In this document: one piece after another, positions 26,299 to 35,026 of the stretch
Layout of the letters: the number at the start of each line of letters is the position of its first letter
How positions within the stretch are numbered: position 1 is the stretch's first letter
Assembly: GCF_000808535.1 (NCBI RefSeq)
Contig: NZ_JWLV01000001.1
Span: 186,001 to 250,000, forward strand
DNA: 64,000 bases
Origin: Vibrio sinaloensis
GTDB taxonomy: Bacteria; Pseudomonadota; Gammaproteobacteria; Enterobacterales; Vibrionaceae
Direction of reading: 5' to 3'
Translations under genes and position numbers: made by a program
The notes under the pieces: model-generated
Database searches by the model: none
The model's input: the letters and a program-made list of their open reading frames with translations, nothing else
What the model was told of the DNA's origin: nothing

Positions 26299-27195
26299 CT
26301 AGATAACCGCGTTGGCTTTAAACGTCTTCTTTAGATACTGAATACACCAAGATTTAGCCTCACCGATCTTATTGCGCTTCCAAGCAAGAATAATTTCAAT
26401 AGGCTGAGCGTCTGTCCCTTCTATTTGTTTAAGCTTGCCTTGTTCAATTAACGCCAGTGCTCTCTGTTTCGGTAACGTCCCTATTCCTAAACCGTTTTGC
26501 AGAGCGGAGACTTTGGCTGCAAAATTGGTGACTGTTAAACGTGGCTGTTTTTGAATCACGTTGATACTGATAGGCGGTTGTTCGCGTGCGGTGTCTGCAA
26601 TGGCAATCACACGGTATTTTTCCCGTGCTTTATCATCAAATGCGCCGGCTCGTTTATGCACGTAGTGATCAGGGGCCGCGACCCAGATCATTTCCATCGC
26701 CCCAATCACCTCCGCCTTAACGTCATGTGGTAGCGTTTCGAGTTTTGGACAAATCAATAAATCTGCACGACCATCAGCGAGCGATTCCCAGCATCCAGCC
26801 AAGATCTCTTCTTGTAGCTTTACTCGCGTCGAGCTTACCTGACTAAGTGAATCAACCATCGAGAAAAAGTTCTCGATCGGGATAATTCCGTCAAACGCCA
26901 GAGTAATATCAAGCTCCCAGCCATTAGCTAAAACACTTGCATCATTCACCAACTTTTGTGTGGCGGCCAGTATCGTTCTACCTGTTTGTAAAATAAGTTG
27001 GCCCGCTTCGGTAAAATTCGCTTTGTGCCCAGAGCGGTCGAAGATCATGATGTCTAGGTCTTGTTCTAACTTTTGTATTTGATAGCTCAACGAGGAAGGC
27101 GCTCTATCAAGCTCATTGGCTGCGGCTGCGAAGCTACCTCGCCTGTCGATAGCATCAAGAATATGAAGCGCTTCTAACGTGATTGGACTTTGCAC
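26299..27195 (-). CDS. hupR: LysR-family regulator divergent from heme receptor (HupR-like)
   Basis: A 298-residue LysR protein with an N-terminal winged HTH (LEALHILDAIDRRGSFAAAA followed by NELDRAPSSLSYQIQKLEQD) and a substrate-binding effector domain. It is divergent from the heme receptor gene, with a shared 259-base control region. In V. vulnificus, HupR is a LysR regulator encoded divergently from the heme receptor hupA and needed for heme induction; the same layout supports the name, which remains an inference. The effector is not evident from sequence. Confidence 0.72.
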   Translation of the reverse strand: MQSPITLEALHILDAIDRRGSFAAAANELDRAPSSLSYQIQKLEQDLDIMIFDRSGHKANFTEAGQLILQTGRTILAATQKLVNDASVLANGWELDITLAFDGIIPIENFFSMVDSLSQVSSTRVKLQEEILAGCWESLADGRADLLICPKLETLPHDVKAEVIGAMEMIWVAAPDHYVHKRAGAFDDKAREKYRVIAIADTAREQPPISINVIQKQPRLTVTNFAAKVSALQNGLGIGTLPKQRALALIEQGKLKQIEGTDAQPIEIILAWKRNKIGEAKSWCIQYLKKTFKANAVI

Positions 27196-27230
27196 AATTT
27201 ATAATTCCTTCATTAAAACACTTGAACAAA

Positions 27231-27246
27231 TGTGACTAATATCACA
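27231..27246. promoter_or_regulatory. Consensus CRP site in hupR-hutA control region
   Basis: TGTGA-CTAATA-TCACA matches the CRP core exactly. It lies 36 bases from the hupR start and 209 bases from the receptor start. CRP control has been reported for V. vulnificus hupA. Confidence 0.75.
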
Positions 27247-27363
27247 TTAACGATAGATTGTTATTTCTAGTTAAACTTAGCTATCCTTACCTATCTTATT
27301 GTAATTTATTACAATTATCTTTGAGGTAAGTAAACTTGTACAAAGTACGACCCAACCAACAAC

Positions 27364-27388
27364 AATGAGAACGATAGTAATTATCATT
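27364..27388. promoter_or_regulatory. Fur box upstream of heme receptor
   Basis: The AT-rich palindromic stretch AATGAGAACGATAG followed by TAATTATCATT contains overlapping GATAAT-type hexamers. It sits 67 bases before the receptor ATG, the usual place for iron repression by Fur. Confidence 0.7.
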
Positions 27389-27454
27389 TAGATCCAATAA
27401 AATTCACGCCGTTCAACGCCAACCGTAAATCAAGGATTTAAAGGTAATAACGAA

Positions 27455-29638
27455 ATGTATAAGCGATCTTTACTGTCTGCGTCAATTATTGTCGCTCTCA
27501 CAGCATCTGTGCACGCTGAAGAATACTCAGTATTCGATGAAGTTGTAGTTTCTGCGACTAAGACTGAACAAAACAAAACAGACGTATCGAGTTCAATTGA
27601 AACCGTCTCTGCTGAAGATATTAATAAGTCTCTATCGACAGACTTAAAGCAAGCACTCGATAAAACACCGGGTGTCACCGTAACAACGGAAGGCCGCTTT
27701 GGTATTTCTGGGTTTACCATCCGAGGTATGGGCGGCGATCGCATTAAAGTAGTCGTTGATGGCGTACAGCAAGTCACCCCATTTAACCCAGGTGGTGGTG
27801 CCACTCAAGCCATCTACCCTAACGCGATTGAAGTCGATACACTTCAGTCTATTGAGATCAATAAGGGGGCTTCGTCTACCCTATACGGGTCAAACGCGTT
27901 AGGCGGTGTTGTTGTAGTCAATACAAAGAACCCTGATGATTTTCTGATCACAGACGAGAACGAATCGCGCTTTGGCATCAAGTCGAGCTACTCTTCAAAA
28001 GACAGCCAATTCAAGAACACACTGACCTACGCACTGCGAAAGGATGACGTCGAGGCGATCCTAATCGGCACCTATGCGCAAGGAAATGAAACCCAAACCT
28101 ATGGTGATGGCGAAGACATCGAAGGCGGAATGCGTGGAATTGCAAACCCAGCCGACAAAGACATGAACAATGTTTTGGGTAAAGTTTTTTACACCATCAA
28201 CGATGAACACAAGGTTGGTTTTGTCTTTGAACGAAATGAACAAAACTACCACGAGGACTCAAAGAGCGATAACTACACCATGACAAGAAACATGGGTGCT
28301 GGTCCTGCTCCTATCATTACGTACGATAACGCGGAAACTAATGATGAGTCGCTTCGTACACGCTATGGAGTGAACTACGAGCTAACCAAAGTGACCCCTG
28401 TTTTCGATTCCCTTCGTCTTGAGCTCAACTACCAGACTACAGAAACGATCAACGAAAACTATGCAGATGTTATCGACCATATGGGCTTTATTGGCTATAA
28501 CGGCGGACGAACTCGAGTTCGCAATGCCCTTGATAAAACCGTACAGTTCGATGCACAATTTGGCAAAATCCTAAACTTAAGCTCTTCAGAGCATGAATTG
28601 ACTTATGGCATGAACGTCGTCAATACCCACTTCAGTTTGGATAACCGCGATGTGTTCCACGGAAATGGCACATCTAAACCAGGCTCAACAACGATTCCTG
28701 ATGCAAAAATGACGCAATGGGGTGTCTTTGCTCAAGATAACATTTTCCTTCTGGAAGACCGTCTAGTTGCAAACCTTGGCCTGCGTTATGACGACTACAA
28801 AGCAGACCCGTCAACCGATGAAGGTTTTGATACTGAACACGAAGAAAACAGCAACAACGCCCTAACGGGTAAACTGGGCGCCGTGTTCCATTTCAACGAT
28901 AAACTCAGCACCTTCGCACAAATGAGCCAAGGCTTCAAAGCACCTACTGTCAAGCAACTTTACTATGAGTACTCAAGCGGCGCAGACTTTACGCCAAACT
29001 CATCGTTGGAAGCTGAAAAAAGTACCTCCTACGAGCTAGGGTTGCGTGGTCAAAACGACTTGGCAAAGTTTGAGCTTGTTGGATTCTTCAACAAATACAA
29101 AGACTTTATTGCGCATGAAGATCTACCAGAAAAGCGTCCTGGTTATGAGCATTTTACGCTGACCAACTTGGATAAAGTTGAAATCAAAGGCGTCGAGTTT
29201 AGCAATGAAATCTTACTCGATAAGATGTTTGATGCGCCGACAGGCATGTACTCATTGTTCAACATTGCCTATGCCGAAGGCGAGGATAAGCGCACGGGTG
29301 AGTCATTAGATTCCGTTGCCCCGCTCACTTCTGTCGTTGGTTTAGGTTACGACAATGAAACGTACAATTTTGGTGGTTTAGCGACGCTAAAAATGGTTGC
29401 GCGTAAGACAGAGTGGTCAAGTGAAGACAATATCGATGCTCCGGGCTACAGCGTATTTGATGTTACAGCGTACTATTCACCAATCAACGATCTAACATTG
29501 AGAGCCGGTCTATTTAACGCGTTTGATATCAAATACTACGAGTACAGCGATCTTACTGCTCAAGAAGAGAGTGATAACATTCAAAGACGCTCACAACCAG
29601 GTAGAAACTGGGGCATCAGCGTAGATTATCAATTCTAA
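27455..29638 (+). CDS. hutA: TonB-dependent heme/hemoglobin receptor
   Basis: A 727-residue outer-membrane receptor with signal peptide (MYKRSLLSASIIVALTASVHA), TonB box DEVVVSATKTEQ immediately after cleavage, a plug domain (RIKVVVDGVQQVTPFNPGGG, INKGASSTLYGSNALGGVV) and a 22-strand-type barrel ending in VDYQF with terminal Phe. The FRAP/NPNL-like heme-receptor region appears as QMSQGFKAPTVKQLYYEYSS followed by FTPNSSLEAEKS. It imports heme across the outer membrane using TonB energy. Fur and CRP sites and a divergent LysR gene support the HutA/HupA assignment. No tonB-exb or hutBCD genes are in the window. Confidence 0.88.
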   Translation: MYKRSLLSASIIVALTASVHAEEYSVFDEVVVSATKTEQNKTDVSSSIETVSAEDINKSLSTDLKQALDKTPGVTVTTEGRFGISGFTIRGMGGDRIKVVVDGVQQVTPFNPGGGATQAIYPNAIEVDTLQSIEINKGASSTLYGSNALGGVVVVNTKNPDDFLITDENESRFGIKSSYSSKDSQFKNTLTYALRKDDVEAILIGTYAQGNETQTYGDGEDIEGGMRGIANPADKDMNNVLGKVFYTINDEHKVGFVFERNEQNYHEDSKSDNYTMTRNMGAGPAPIITYDNAETNDESLRTRYGVNYELTKVTPVFDSLRLELNYQTTETINENYADVIDHMGFIGYNGGRTRVRNALDKTVQFDAQFGKILNLSSSEHELTYGMNVVNTHFSLDNRDVFHGNGTSKPGSTTIPDAKMTQWGVFAQDNIFLLEDRLVANLGLRYDDYKADPSTDEGFDTEHEENSNNALTGKLGAVFHFNDKLSTFAQMSQGFKAPTVKQLYYEYSSGADFTPNSSLEAEKSTSYELGLRGQNDLAKFELVGFFNKYKDFIAHEDLPEKRPGYEHFTLTNLDKVEIKGVEFSNEILLDKMFDAPTGMYSLFNIAYAEGEDKRTGESLDSVAPLTSVVGLGYDNETYNFGGLATLKMVARKTEWSSEDNIDAPGYSVFDVTAYYSPINDLTLRAGLFNAFDIKYYEYSDLTAQEESDNIQRRSQPGRNWGISVDYQF

Positions 29639-29656
29639 ACAGCATGAAACCCAAAG

Positions 29657-29684
29657 AAAAAGCCAGCTTATGCTGGCTTTTTTC
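29657..29684 (+). terminator. Rho-independent terminator after hutA
   Basis: A seven-base stem AGCCAGC / GCTGGCT with loop TTAT is followed by six T residues. Confidence 0.9.
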
Positions 29685-29703
29685 GTCTCTTAGCGTCAAA
29701 AAC

Positions 29704-29728
29704 AAAAAAGCCCTCAAAACTGAGAGCT
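29704..29728 (-). terminator. Minus-strand terminator for the 25-residue small protein
   Basis: On the minus strand AGCTCTCA-GTTT-TGAGGGCT is followed by a T run. The stem is eight base pairs with one G-U pair. It is separate from the hutA terminator and faces the small ORF at 29778-29855. Confidence 0.75.
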
Positions 29729-29777
29729 TTTATTATTCATTCGTAAAAAGGAATTAAAAAATGTAACGAATGAAGGC

Positions 29778-29855
29778 TTATTTTGAGCTTGTCATCTCTT
29801 TCTTGACCATTACAGCTGATGCGACGATGAAAGTGATGATTAGAGCTAGCTCCAT
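29778..29855 (-). CDS. 25-residue small hydrophobic protein
   Basis: An ATG-TAA frame of 26 codons behind a good ribosome binding site (ACAGGGGTTCACA) and followed 50 bases later by its own terminator. The protein is one predicted transmembrane helix (ELALIITFIVASAVMV) with a positive C-terminal tail (KKEMTSSK), the build of a small membrane protein. I recognise no family. It lies between hutA and the zinc-ribbon gene and is likely an independent transcription unit; translation is unproven. Confidence 0.55.
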   Translation of the reverse strand: MELALIITFIVASAVMVKKEMTSSK

Positions 29856-30058
29856 TGTGAACCCCTGTTAAATTGTTGGAAAAACCGAATCGAAACTGCG
29901 GATATTCTAACAGGTTTGAAAAACAATGATACACTTTAACGAGATTTTTACGTTTTTTATCGACTCACCTCTAAAACGACGCCCAATGACTCGTTTTCAA
30001 CACTAATCACCACCCTTTATGGTTGATAAGTTGTTAAATATTTAATTCTTTTATTCTG

Positions 30059-30310
30059 CTATTTCATAGTGACTTTACCGCCTATCATCTTAAATGCAGG
30101 CGTTCCTCGGACGAGTGTATCGCGCGCAAATTCGATACCACATGAAGGGCAAATGCATGGCTGCTGGGTGTAGTCTTCGACAATGCGCTCTTTGAAACAC
30201 TTGACCAGAGCGCCCTTGCCCCCTTTGCGGTATTTAAACAGCTGAGTTTTGCACTTGGAGCAATAGATACAGACTGTTTTAGACGGTTGTTTTTTATTAG
30301 GTTTCGCCAT
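30059..30310 (-). CDS. Zinc-ribbon protein
   Basis: An 83-residue basic protein with two cysteine pairs, CIYCSKCKTQLF and CICPSCGIEF, the arrangement of a zinc ribbon. A further Cys (LVKCFKERI) lies between. The N-terminal MAKPNKKQPSK is strongly basic, so nucleic-acid binding is possible but unproven. Its ATG lies inside the 3' end of the SgrR-like gene (14-base overlap), so the two are translationally coupled. Function unknown. Confidence 0.7.
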   Translation of the reverse strand: MAKPNKKQPSKTVCIYCSKCKTQLFKYRKGGKGALVKCFKERIVEDYTQQPCICPSCGIEFARDTLVRGTPAFKMIGGKVTMK

Positions 30311-32018
30311 TACCCGTCTCGTCCTCGCTCAGTGATTCAGGTTTTATCCAAACTTGGCTAAAGTCAAACCAACCCAAGGCGTTACATTTTGCATTTTGCA
30401 GTGAGCCACATTGATCTTTGCTCACGCCTAACCAACAGTGAAACATTGGGATAATCTGCATTTTTTCGACTAAGGATTTTCCTAGCTCTCTGGCGGGGAA
30501 AGCAGCATTCTCTTTGGCTTGCCACTCTTCTACGACTTTAGTCCAATATTCAAAATCATCACTGCGGCTAAAAAGAGAAATATCGCTATAATTCAGCAGC
30601 CAACCCGCTAGTGCATCATCTCGATTGTTTGCGATACCCATTGGCTTCACCCAAATATCAATATCATCAATATCTGGTGCAAAAACACTGTATTTGACCA
30701 ACTCAACATCCAAGTTATCTTGCTTGAGTATCATCTCTATACATTTAACTAGCGTGGGGAACATGGGATGTTCACCATGGTAAGCAATTTTTACTGTGTG
30801 GTAAGACGGAGGAGAGGTGTAATTACCTTGTCGTGTATGGTGATACCAACCAGGCTTTAAACCATGAGCAGGAAGCACACCCAGTTCGACGATTTTCTCC
30901 TGAGGCAACTGTTGATAAAGGTTTAACGCGCCTAACCTTTGGCTAAAGTAGTTCGCCCACTCACTCGATTTCGCCAAGCCTGTTTTTCGATTCAGAAGCA
31001 AGTAGGTACAACCGGGATCAAGTTCGACCTCTTCAGAGAACGTACCGGTTTCGGGCTTAATGGGGCCACTAAGACTGGGAAATACCATCGACGAGTGAAC
31101 ATCATCGATCACCCAAACTTCAATACTATCGAGTAGCGGTCGAAAGCCAAAATAGCCATCAAAGGCTTGTAGTACTAAACGCTTTTCATCGTTTTGCGTA
31201 ACCTTGTAGGGGCCGGTCCCGATTGGGAAAACGTCATAATCGTCACTTTGCTCGCTACCCTGTAACAGAATTTTTGCGCAGGCTTCAGAAAGTAACAATG
31301 GCAGATGATAATCAGCTCGGCTTGTATGTATGTCTATAACGTAGCGGCTTGGCGAATCGATTTGGCGTAAATGGGAAAAAAGCTGCTTGTCTTGTAACGA
31401 GCAGAGAGATTCGAGTACCGCCTCCGTGGTGAGTAGATCACCATTGTGGAAACGAACACTTGGTCGCAGGTAAAATCGCCAGTGCGTTTCGCTCAGCATT
31501 TCCCAGGTGTGCGCTAAGTCTGGTTGAAGCTGATCGTTTTCATCAAGTCGAGTTAAGCCACTAAACACCTGTCTGATGATATGTTGTTCAGAACGACGAA
31601 TCGGCTTGCGAGGGTTAAGCATCGACAGTTGACGATAATAGGGTAAGCGAACAACTTGTTGCCCTTCTTGATGTTGGACACCCAGATAGCTTTCGACAAC
31701 TTGAGCCAATTTGGCGGTATCTTGGTCTAATACTTGGAGCGCTTGCCCGATCTTGCCCTCTTCGAGATAGCGTCTGGCTAGGTTTTCGCTAACATCTGCA
31801 CGACTGCGCTTAAAAATAAGCTGAGAGAGCTTTCCTCGTCCAGGCGCAGGATGCCACTCGATCCAACCCTGCTCTTCCATTTTATTCAATACAATACGTG
31901 CATTGCGGCGGGTACAGAACAGAACATCGGTGATTTCATCGAGCTGAACACCACAATCTTGGCCATTGTAGTGTTCAAATAGGGTTTCAAACTGGACGCG
32001 AAGTCGAGGGCTACTCAT
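30297..32018 (-). CDS. SgrR-family transcriptional regulator
   Basis: The start is placed at ATG 32018 (MSSPRLRVQFETLFEHYNG), which aligns with E. coli SgrR; a GTG five codons upstream is possible. The 573-residue protein has an N-terminal winged HTH (ITDVLFCTRRNARIVLNKME then EQGWIEWHPAPGRGKLSQLI) and a large C-terminal solute-binding domain of SBP_bac_5 type, here cytoplasmic and used as ligand sensor. E. coli SgrR activates the sgrS small RNA during glucose-phosphate stress; I see no sgrS/sgrT nearby, so the target is unknown. Confidence 0.85.
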   Translation of the reverse strand: MSSPRLRVQFETLFEHYNGQDCGVQLDEITDVLFCTRRNARIVLNKMEEQGWIEWHPAPGRGKLSQLIFKRSRADVSENLARRYLEEGKIGQALQVLDQDTAKLAQVVESYLGVQHQEGQQVVRLPYYRQLSMLNPRKPIRRSEQHIIRQVFSGLTRLDENDQLQPDLAHTWEMLSETHWRFYLRPSVRFHNGDLLTTEAVLESLCSLQDKQLFSHLRQIDSPSRYVIDIHTSRADYHLPLLLSEACAKILLQGSEQSDDYDVFPIGTGPYKVTQNDEKRLVLQAFDGYFGFRPLLDSIEVWVIDDVHSSMVFPSLSGPIKPETGTFSEEVELDPGCTYLLLNRKTGLAKSSEWANYFSQRLGALNLYQQLPQEKIVELGVLPAHGLKPGWYHHTRQGNYTSPPSYHTVKIAYHGEHPMFPTLVKCIEMILKQDNLDVELVKYSVFAPDIDDIDIWVKPMGIANNRDDALAGWLLNYSDISLFSRSDDFEYWTKVVEEWQAKENAAFPARELGKSLVEKMQIIPMFHCWLGVSKDQCGSLQNAKCNALGWFDFSQVWIKPESLSEDETGNGET

Positions 32019-32094
32019 AAAGGGGAAACTCACTTGTTTTTCTTTGTCACTAAGTTTCCCTATTTAGTGGAAAGAATCAAGCGTTTATGCAGCG

Positions 32095-32328
32095 CTATTG
32101 AATCTCAATGCCGATTTCATTCGCTATCGCTCTAAGCTGCTGCTCATCATCCAGTTTTATCGACCATTTCGTTTCACTGCCATTCGCGGCGATGACATTT
32201 GCACCGCGGCCAATCAGTTGCAGGGCATCGGTTTGCGCCTGAAGTATCACCATGTGTTCGCCCACTAGTTTCACCACAATCTCGTGCGGTGTGACTATCA
32301 CTTTTCCGCTTTTAAAATCAATGACCAT
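32095..32328 (-). CDS. DUF3389-family small protein
   Basis: A 77-residue protein, mostly beta-strand with a C-terminal helix (DDEQQLRAIANEIGIEIQ), lacking cysteines or a signal peptide. I believe it belongs to DUF3389, restricted to vibrios and relatives; function is unknown. Its start overlaps the end of the upstream thioesterase gene by 11 bases, suggesting coupled translation. Confidence 0.6.
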   Translation of the reverse strand: MVIDFKSGKVIVTPHEIVVKLVGEHMVILQAQTDALQLIGRGANVIAANGSETKWSIKLDDEQQLRAIANEIGIEIQ

Positions 32329-32782
32329 TCTGATTCGCCTTAATGGTTTGCTTGTCGTTTTTCTTTTTTTTGACGGCGATGGTCAATCGACTGGTACACA
32401 CTAAGCGCTGTCTCTCATCAGTGATATTGATTTGCCATACTTGAGTCGAAACCCCAAGATGAATGGGTGTCGCACGACCAATCACCTGACCTGTGCGCAT
32501 CGACCGTACGTGGTTTGCGTTGATATCAAGCCCAACGCAGTAGGCGTCGTCCTCAACGCAGAAGTTGGCTGCGACTGAGCCAAGCGTTTCGGCCAACACC
32601 ACTGACGCGCCGCCGTGGAGCATGCCCAAAGGCTGGTGGGTAAAATGACAAACTGGCATAGTCGCTTCAATGTAATCATCACCCACTGCGCTATAAATAA
32701 TATTTAAGTGATCTATCAAGGTATTTTTTGACGTCGCGTTTAAACGTTCTAGGTCGATTTTGCGTTTCCAGATAGTGCTCAT
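32318..32782 (-). CDS. Hotdog-fold thioesterase (YdiI/PaaI-type)
   Basis: The start is set at ATG 32782 (MSTIWKRKIDLERLN) with GGAAATAAGC upstream. The ~154-residue protein has the hotdog signature: YIEATMPVCHFTHQPLGMLH followed by GGASVVLAETLGSVAANF, with the catalytic Glu in AETLGS and the conserved HGG. Relatives hydrolyse acyl-CoA or acyl-carrier thioesters such as 1,4-dihydroxy-2-naphthoyl-CoA. The C-terminus is lysine-rich (AVKKKKNDKQTIKANQ). The substrate cannot be deduced. Confidence 0.83.
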   Translation of the reverse strand: MSTIWKRKIDLERLNATSKNTLIDHLNIIYSAVGDDYIEATMPVCHFTHQPLGMLHGGASVVLAETLGSVAANFCVEDDAYCVGLDINANHVRSMRTGQVIGRATPIHLGVSTQVWQINITDERQRLVCTSRLTIAVKKKKNDKQTIKANQNGH

Positions 32783-32864
32783 GCTTATTTCCATTTATTT
32801 CTGTGCATGCGATTGTAACCTAATGTTATTATTTGCTGAATACAGTCGCTAAGTGGAGAATCCA

Positions 32865-33656
32865 ATGCCCACTCTCAATAAGCTTTCATCTATTCTCATT
32901 GCTGTTACCTTGACGGCATGTACTGCATCTCCAACCGGAAGAAACCAAGTGTTGCTCTTCTCCGATTCCGACATGAGCTCACTTGGTGCACAGTCTTTTG
33001 AACAAATGAAGCAGCAACAGCCGATTAGCAAAGATGCTCGCGTGAATGCTTACGTGCAATGTGTTGCCAAAAGTGTCACTCAACATGTCCCGAAGCAAGC
33101 CAGTTTTAATGATTGGGAGGTCGTGGTATTTGATAGCGACCAAGTCAACGCGTTCGCGCTGCCGGGAGGTAAAATTGGTGTCTATACAGGGCTATTAAAT
33201 GTTGCCAAAAATCAAGATCAACTGGCGACTGTGATCGGACATGAGATTGCCCACGTTTTGGCTGATCACAGTAATGAGCGTTTATCTCAATCACAATTGG
33301 CGAGCGCCGGACTGCAGATCACCAATGTTGCCTTAGGGTCCTCAGATTACGCCCAGTACCGAAACGTTACTATGGCAGCACTTGGGTTAGGCGTACAATA
33401 TGGCGTGTTGCTCCCGTATGGCAGAAGCCAAGAATCAGAAGCTGACATTGTAGGTTTAGAGTTGATGGCGAACGCGGGTTTTGATCCTAACCAGAGTGTC
33501 AGTTTGTGGCAGAACATGGCAGCCGCGTCTGGGGGTAATCAACCACCTGAACTACTTTCTACTCACCCATCACACAAAACACGAATTCAAGATTTAAAGT
33601 CGACAATCGCACGTTTGCCAACAACGAATACTACTCGGCCAAACTGTGAGAAATAA
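32865..33656 (+). CDS. M48-family metallopeptidase, lipoprotein (LoiP/YcaL-like)
   Basis: The start is set at ATG 32865 (MPTLNKLSSILIAVTLTAC) behind GTGGAGAATCC; the lipobox LTAC gives a lipidated periplasmic protein. The M48 catalytic motif HEIAHVLADHSNERLS (HExxH) and the third zinc ligand Glu in SQESEADIVGLELM are intact. A short C-terminal segment STHPSHKTRIQDL is the typical M48 end motif. Relatives degrade misassembled outer-membrane proteins. It is monocistronic and convergent with the M50 gene. Confidence 0.9.
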   Translation: MPTLNKLSSILIAVTLTACTASPTGRNQVLLFSDSDMSSLGAQSFEQMKQQQPISKDARVNAYVQCVAKSVTQHVPKQASFNDWEVVVFDSDQVNAFALPGGKIGVYTGLLNVAKNQDQLATVIGHEIAHVLADHSNERLSQSQLASAGLQITNVALGSSDYAQYRNVTMAALGLGVQYGVLLPYGRSQESEADIVGLELMANAGFDPNQSVSLWQNMAAASGGNQPPELLSTHPSHKTRIQDLKSTIARLPTTNTTRPNCEK

Positions 33657-33658
33657 TA

Positions 33659-33681
33659 AAGGGAGCGCCATGCTCCCTTTC
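33659..33681. terminator. Bidirectional terminator between M48 and M50 protease genes
   Basis: The stem AAAGGGAGC / GCTCCCTTT with a five-base loop lies directly after the M48 stop and before the M50 stop. Confidence 0.85.
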
Positions 33682-33683
33682 CA

Positions 33684-34763
33684 TTACGTGCCAAGTATCA
33701 ACAGTGGCAATTGCAGCAACTGATCGCCCGTGCCGGCGAAATACCAAATGATTCCAATCAGCCCGGCCACCAGCGCCAAATACCAAATTGCGGAAACTAA
33801 CTGGCCGTAGCGATCGAGCGGTAACAGATGACTGTGATGTCGACCACGCCACTCCAAGACGATTTCAAGTGTCCCCATAATCAGCAAGAAGCCGAAAAGA
33901 GTCAGTCCCAAGCTGTAGCTGAGTACGACACCACCGAGAGCGGCCAATGTACAAAGCACAATACCCGCCAAGCTGTTCATCGAGAAACTGATGCTTTTGA
34001 GTACATGACCACCATCTAACGGCAAGATCGGCAGTAAATTGAATAGGTTCAAAAAGGCGTTAAACACCGCTAACCCCGCAAAGAACATCTCCCCTGTGAT
34101 CCAGTAAGCAACCATCGATATTAACGAAAGAATAAAGCCAAACATCGGCCCCATAATTGAAATGACCACGTCTTGCCAACGAGTATTGATCTTCTCGTCG
34201 CTAAGCGCTAATCCTCCTAAAAAAGGAACAAGATAGATGCCTTTAGTTTTCATTCCGAAATACTTCATCGCCCGCACATGGCCATACTCGTGAAACACCA
34301 AACATGCGATCAATGCGAGAGCAAATTGAAACGAGAACAGCCATGAATAAGCGGCAAGACTTGCCGACGCGAGGACAACTTTGATGAGCTTAGCACTTTT
34401 GAGTGCTTTCATGCCCAATGAGATCAAGCCTATAAGACTGAATCGTCGTTCGGGTTTGGGTGGATTAAATGGAACCTGTCGCTCGATATCTTTGGTATCT
34501 CTTTGACCTTCGGCAACCATCTGGTCGTTCAATGTCGCCTTATATGACAAAACAAAAGGCTGCCACTGCAAATCCACTTCCAATTTGCACGTAAACTCTT
34601 GTTCCCCGCTTAACAAGGTGAACTGGTGAATGCTCTCATCTCGTTCTGAATCTGCATTTAACTGTGACACAACCTGATTATCCCAAAACAGCTGCTGCCA
34701 GCCTGCCATTGAGCCTTCCAGCCGTAGCGGCTTTCCAAGAAAATCGATAGAAAGTAGTTCCAA
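33684..34763 (-). CDS. M50-family (site-2-protease-like) membrane metalloprotease
   Basis: A 359-residue protein. The N-terminal ~110 residues form a soluble beta-rich domain without a signal. Several membrane segments follow with HEYGHVRAMKYFGM (HExxH zinc motif in a helix) and the second ligand motif LPILPLDGGHVL (xDG), both needed for intramembrane proteolysis. FLGGLAL matches the conserved membrane-re-entrant loop. Substrates are unknown; relatives cleave membrane proteins or anti-sigma factors, but no sigma factor gene is adjacent. Confidence 0.87.
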   Translation of the reverse strand: MELLSIDFLGKPLRLEGSMAGWQQLFWDNQVVSQLNADSERDESIHQFTLLSGEQEFTCKLEVDLQWQPFVLSYKATLNDQMVAEGQRDTKDIERQVPFNPPKPERRFSLIGLISLGMKALKSAKLIKVVLASASLAAYSWLFSFQFALALIACLVFHEYGHVRAMKYFGMKTKGIYLVPFLGGLALSDEKINTRWQDVVISIMGPMFGFILSLISMVAYWITGEMFFAGLAVFNAFLNLFNLLPILPLDGGHVLKSISFSMNSLAGIVLCTLAALGGVVLSYSLGLTLFGFLLIMGTLEIVLEWRGRHHSHLLPLDRYGQLVSAIWYLALVAGLIGIIWYFAGTGDQLLQLPLLILGT

Positions 34764-35026
34764 CGCCTAACCTATTAAATTGCTATAACAACAAAGCGGA
34801 TTATGCCTAGAACGACTAACAAGGTAAAGAAATGACTCGATTTGTGACATTGTCACTCAATATAGGTTATTGAAATAATTCCACATGTTTCATTTCTCAT
34901 TACAAACGTAAGAGTTCTGTCAGTTTCCATAATTAAAACCTTTGCTTTACCGGATGCCCCTTTATTTTCTGCGGATAACGTGCATAATAGCCGCCCTTAT
35001 CAACACCCAAACAATGTGAGTCTACT

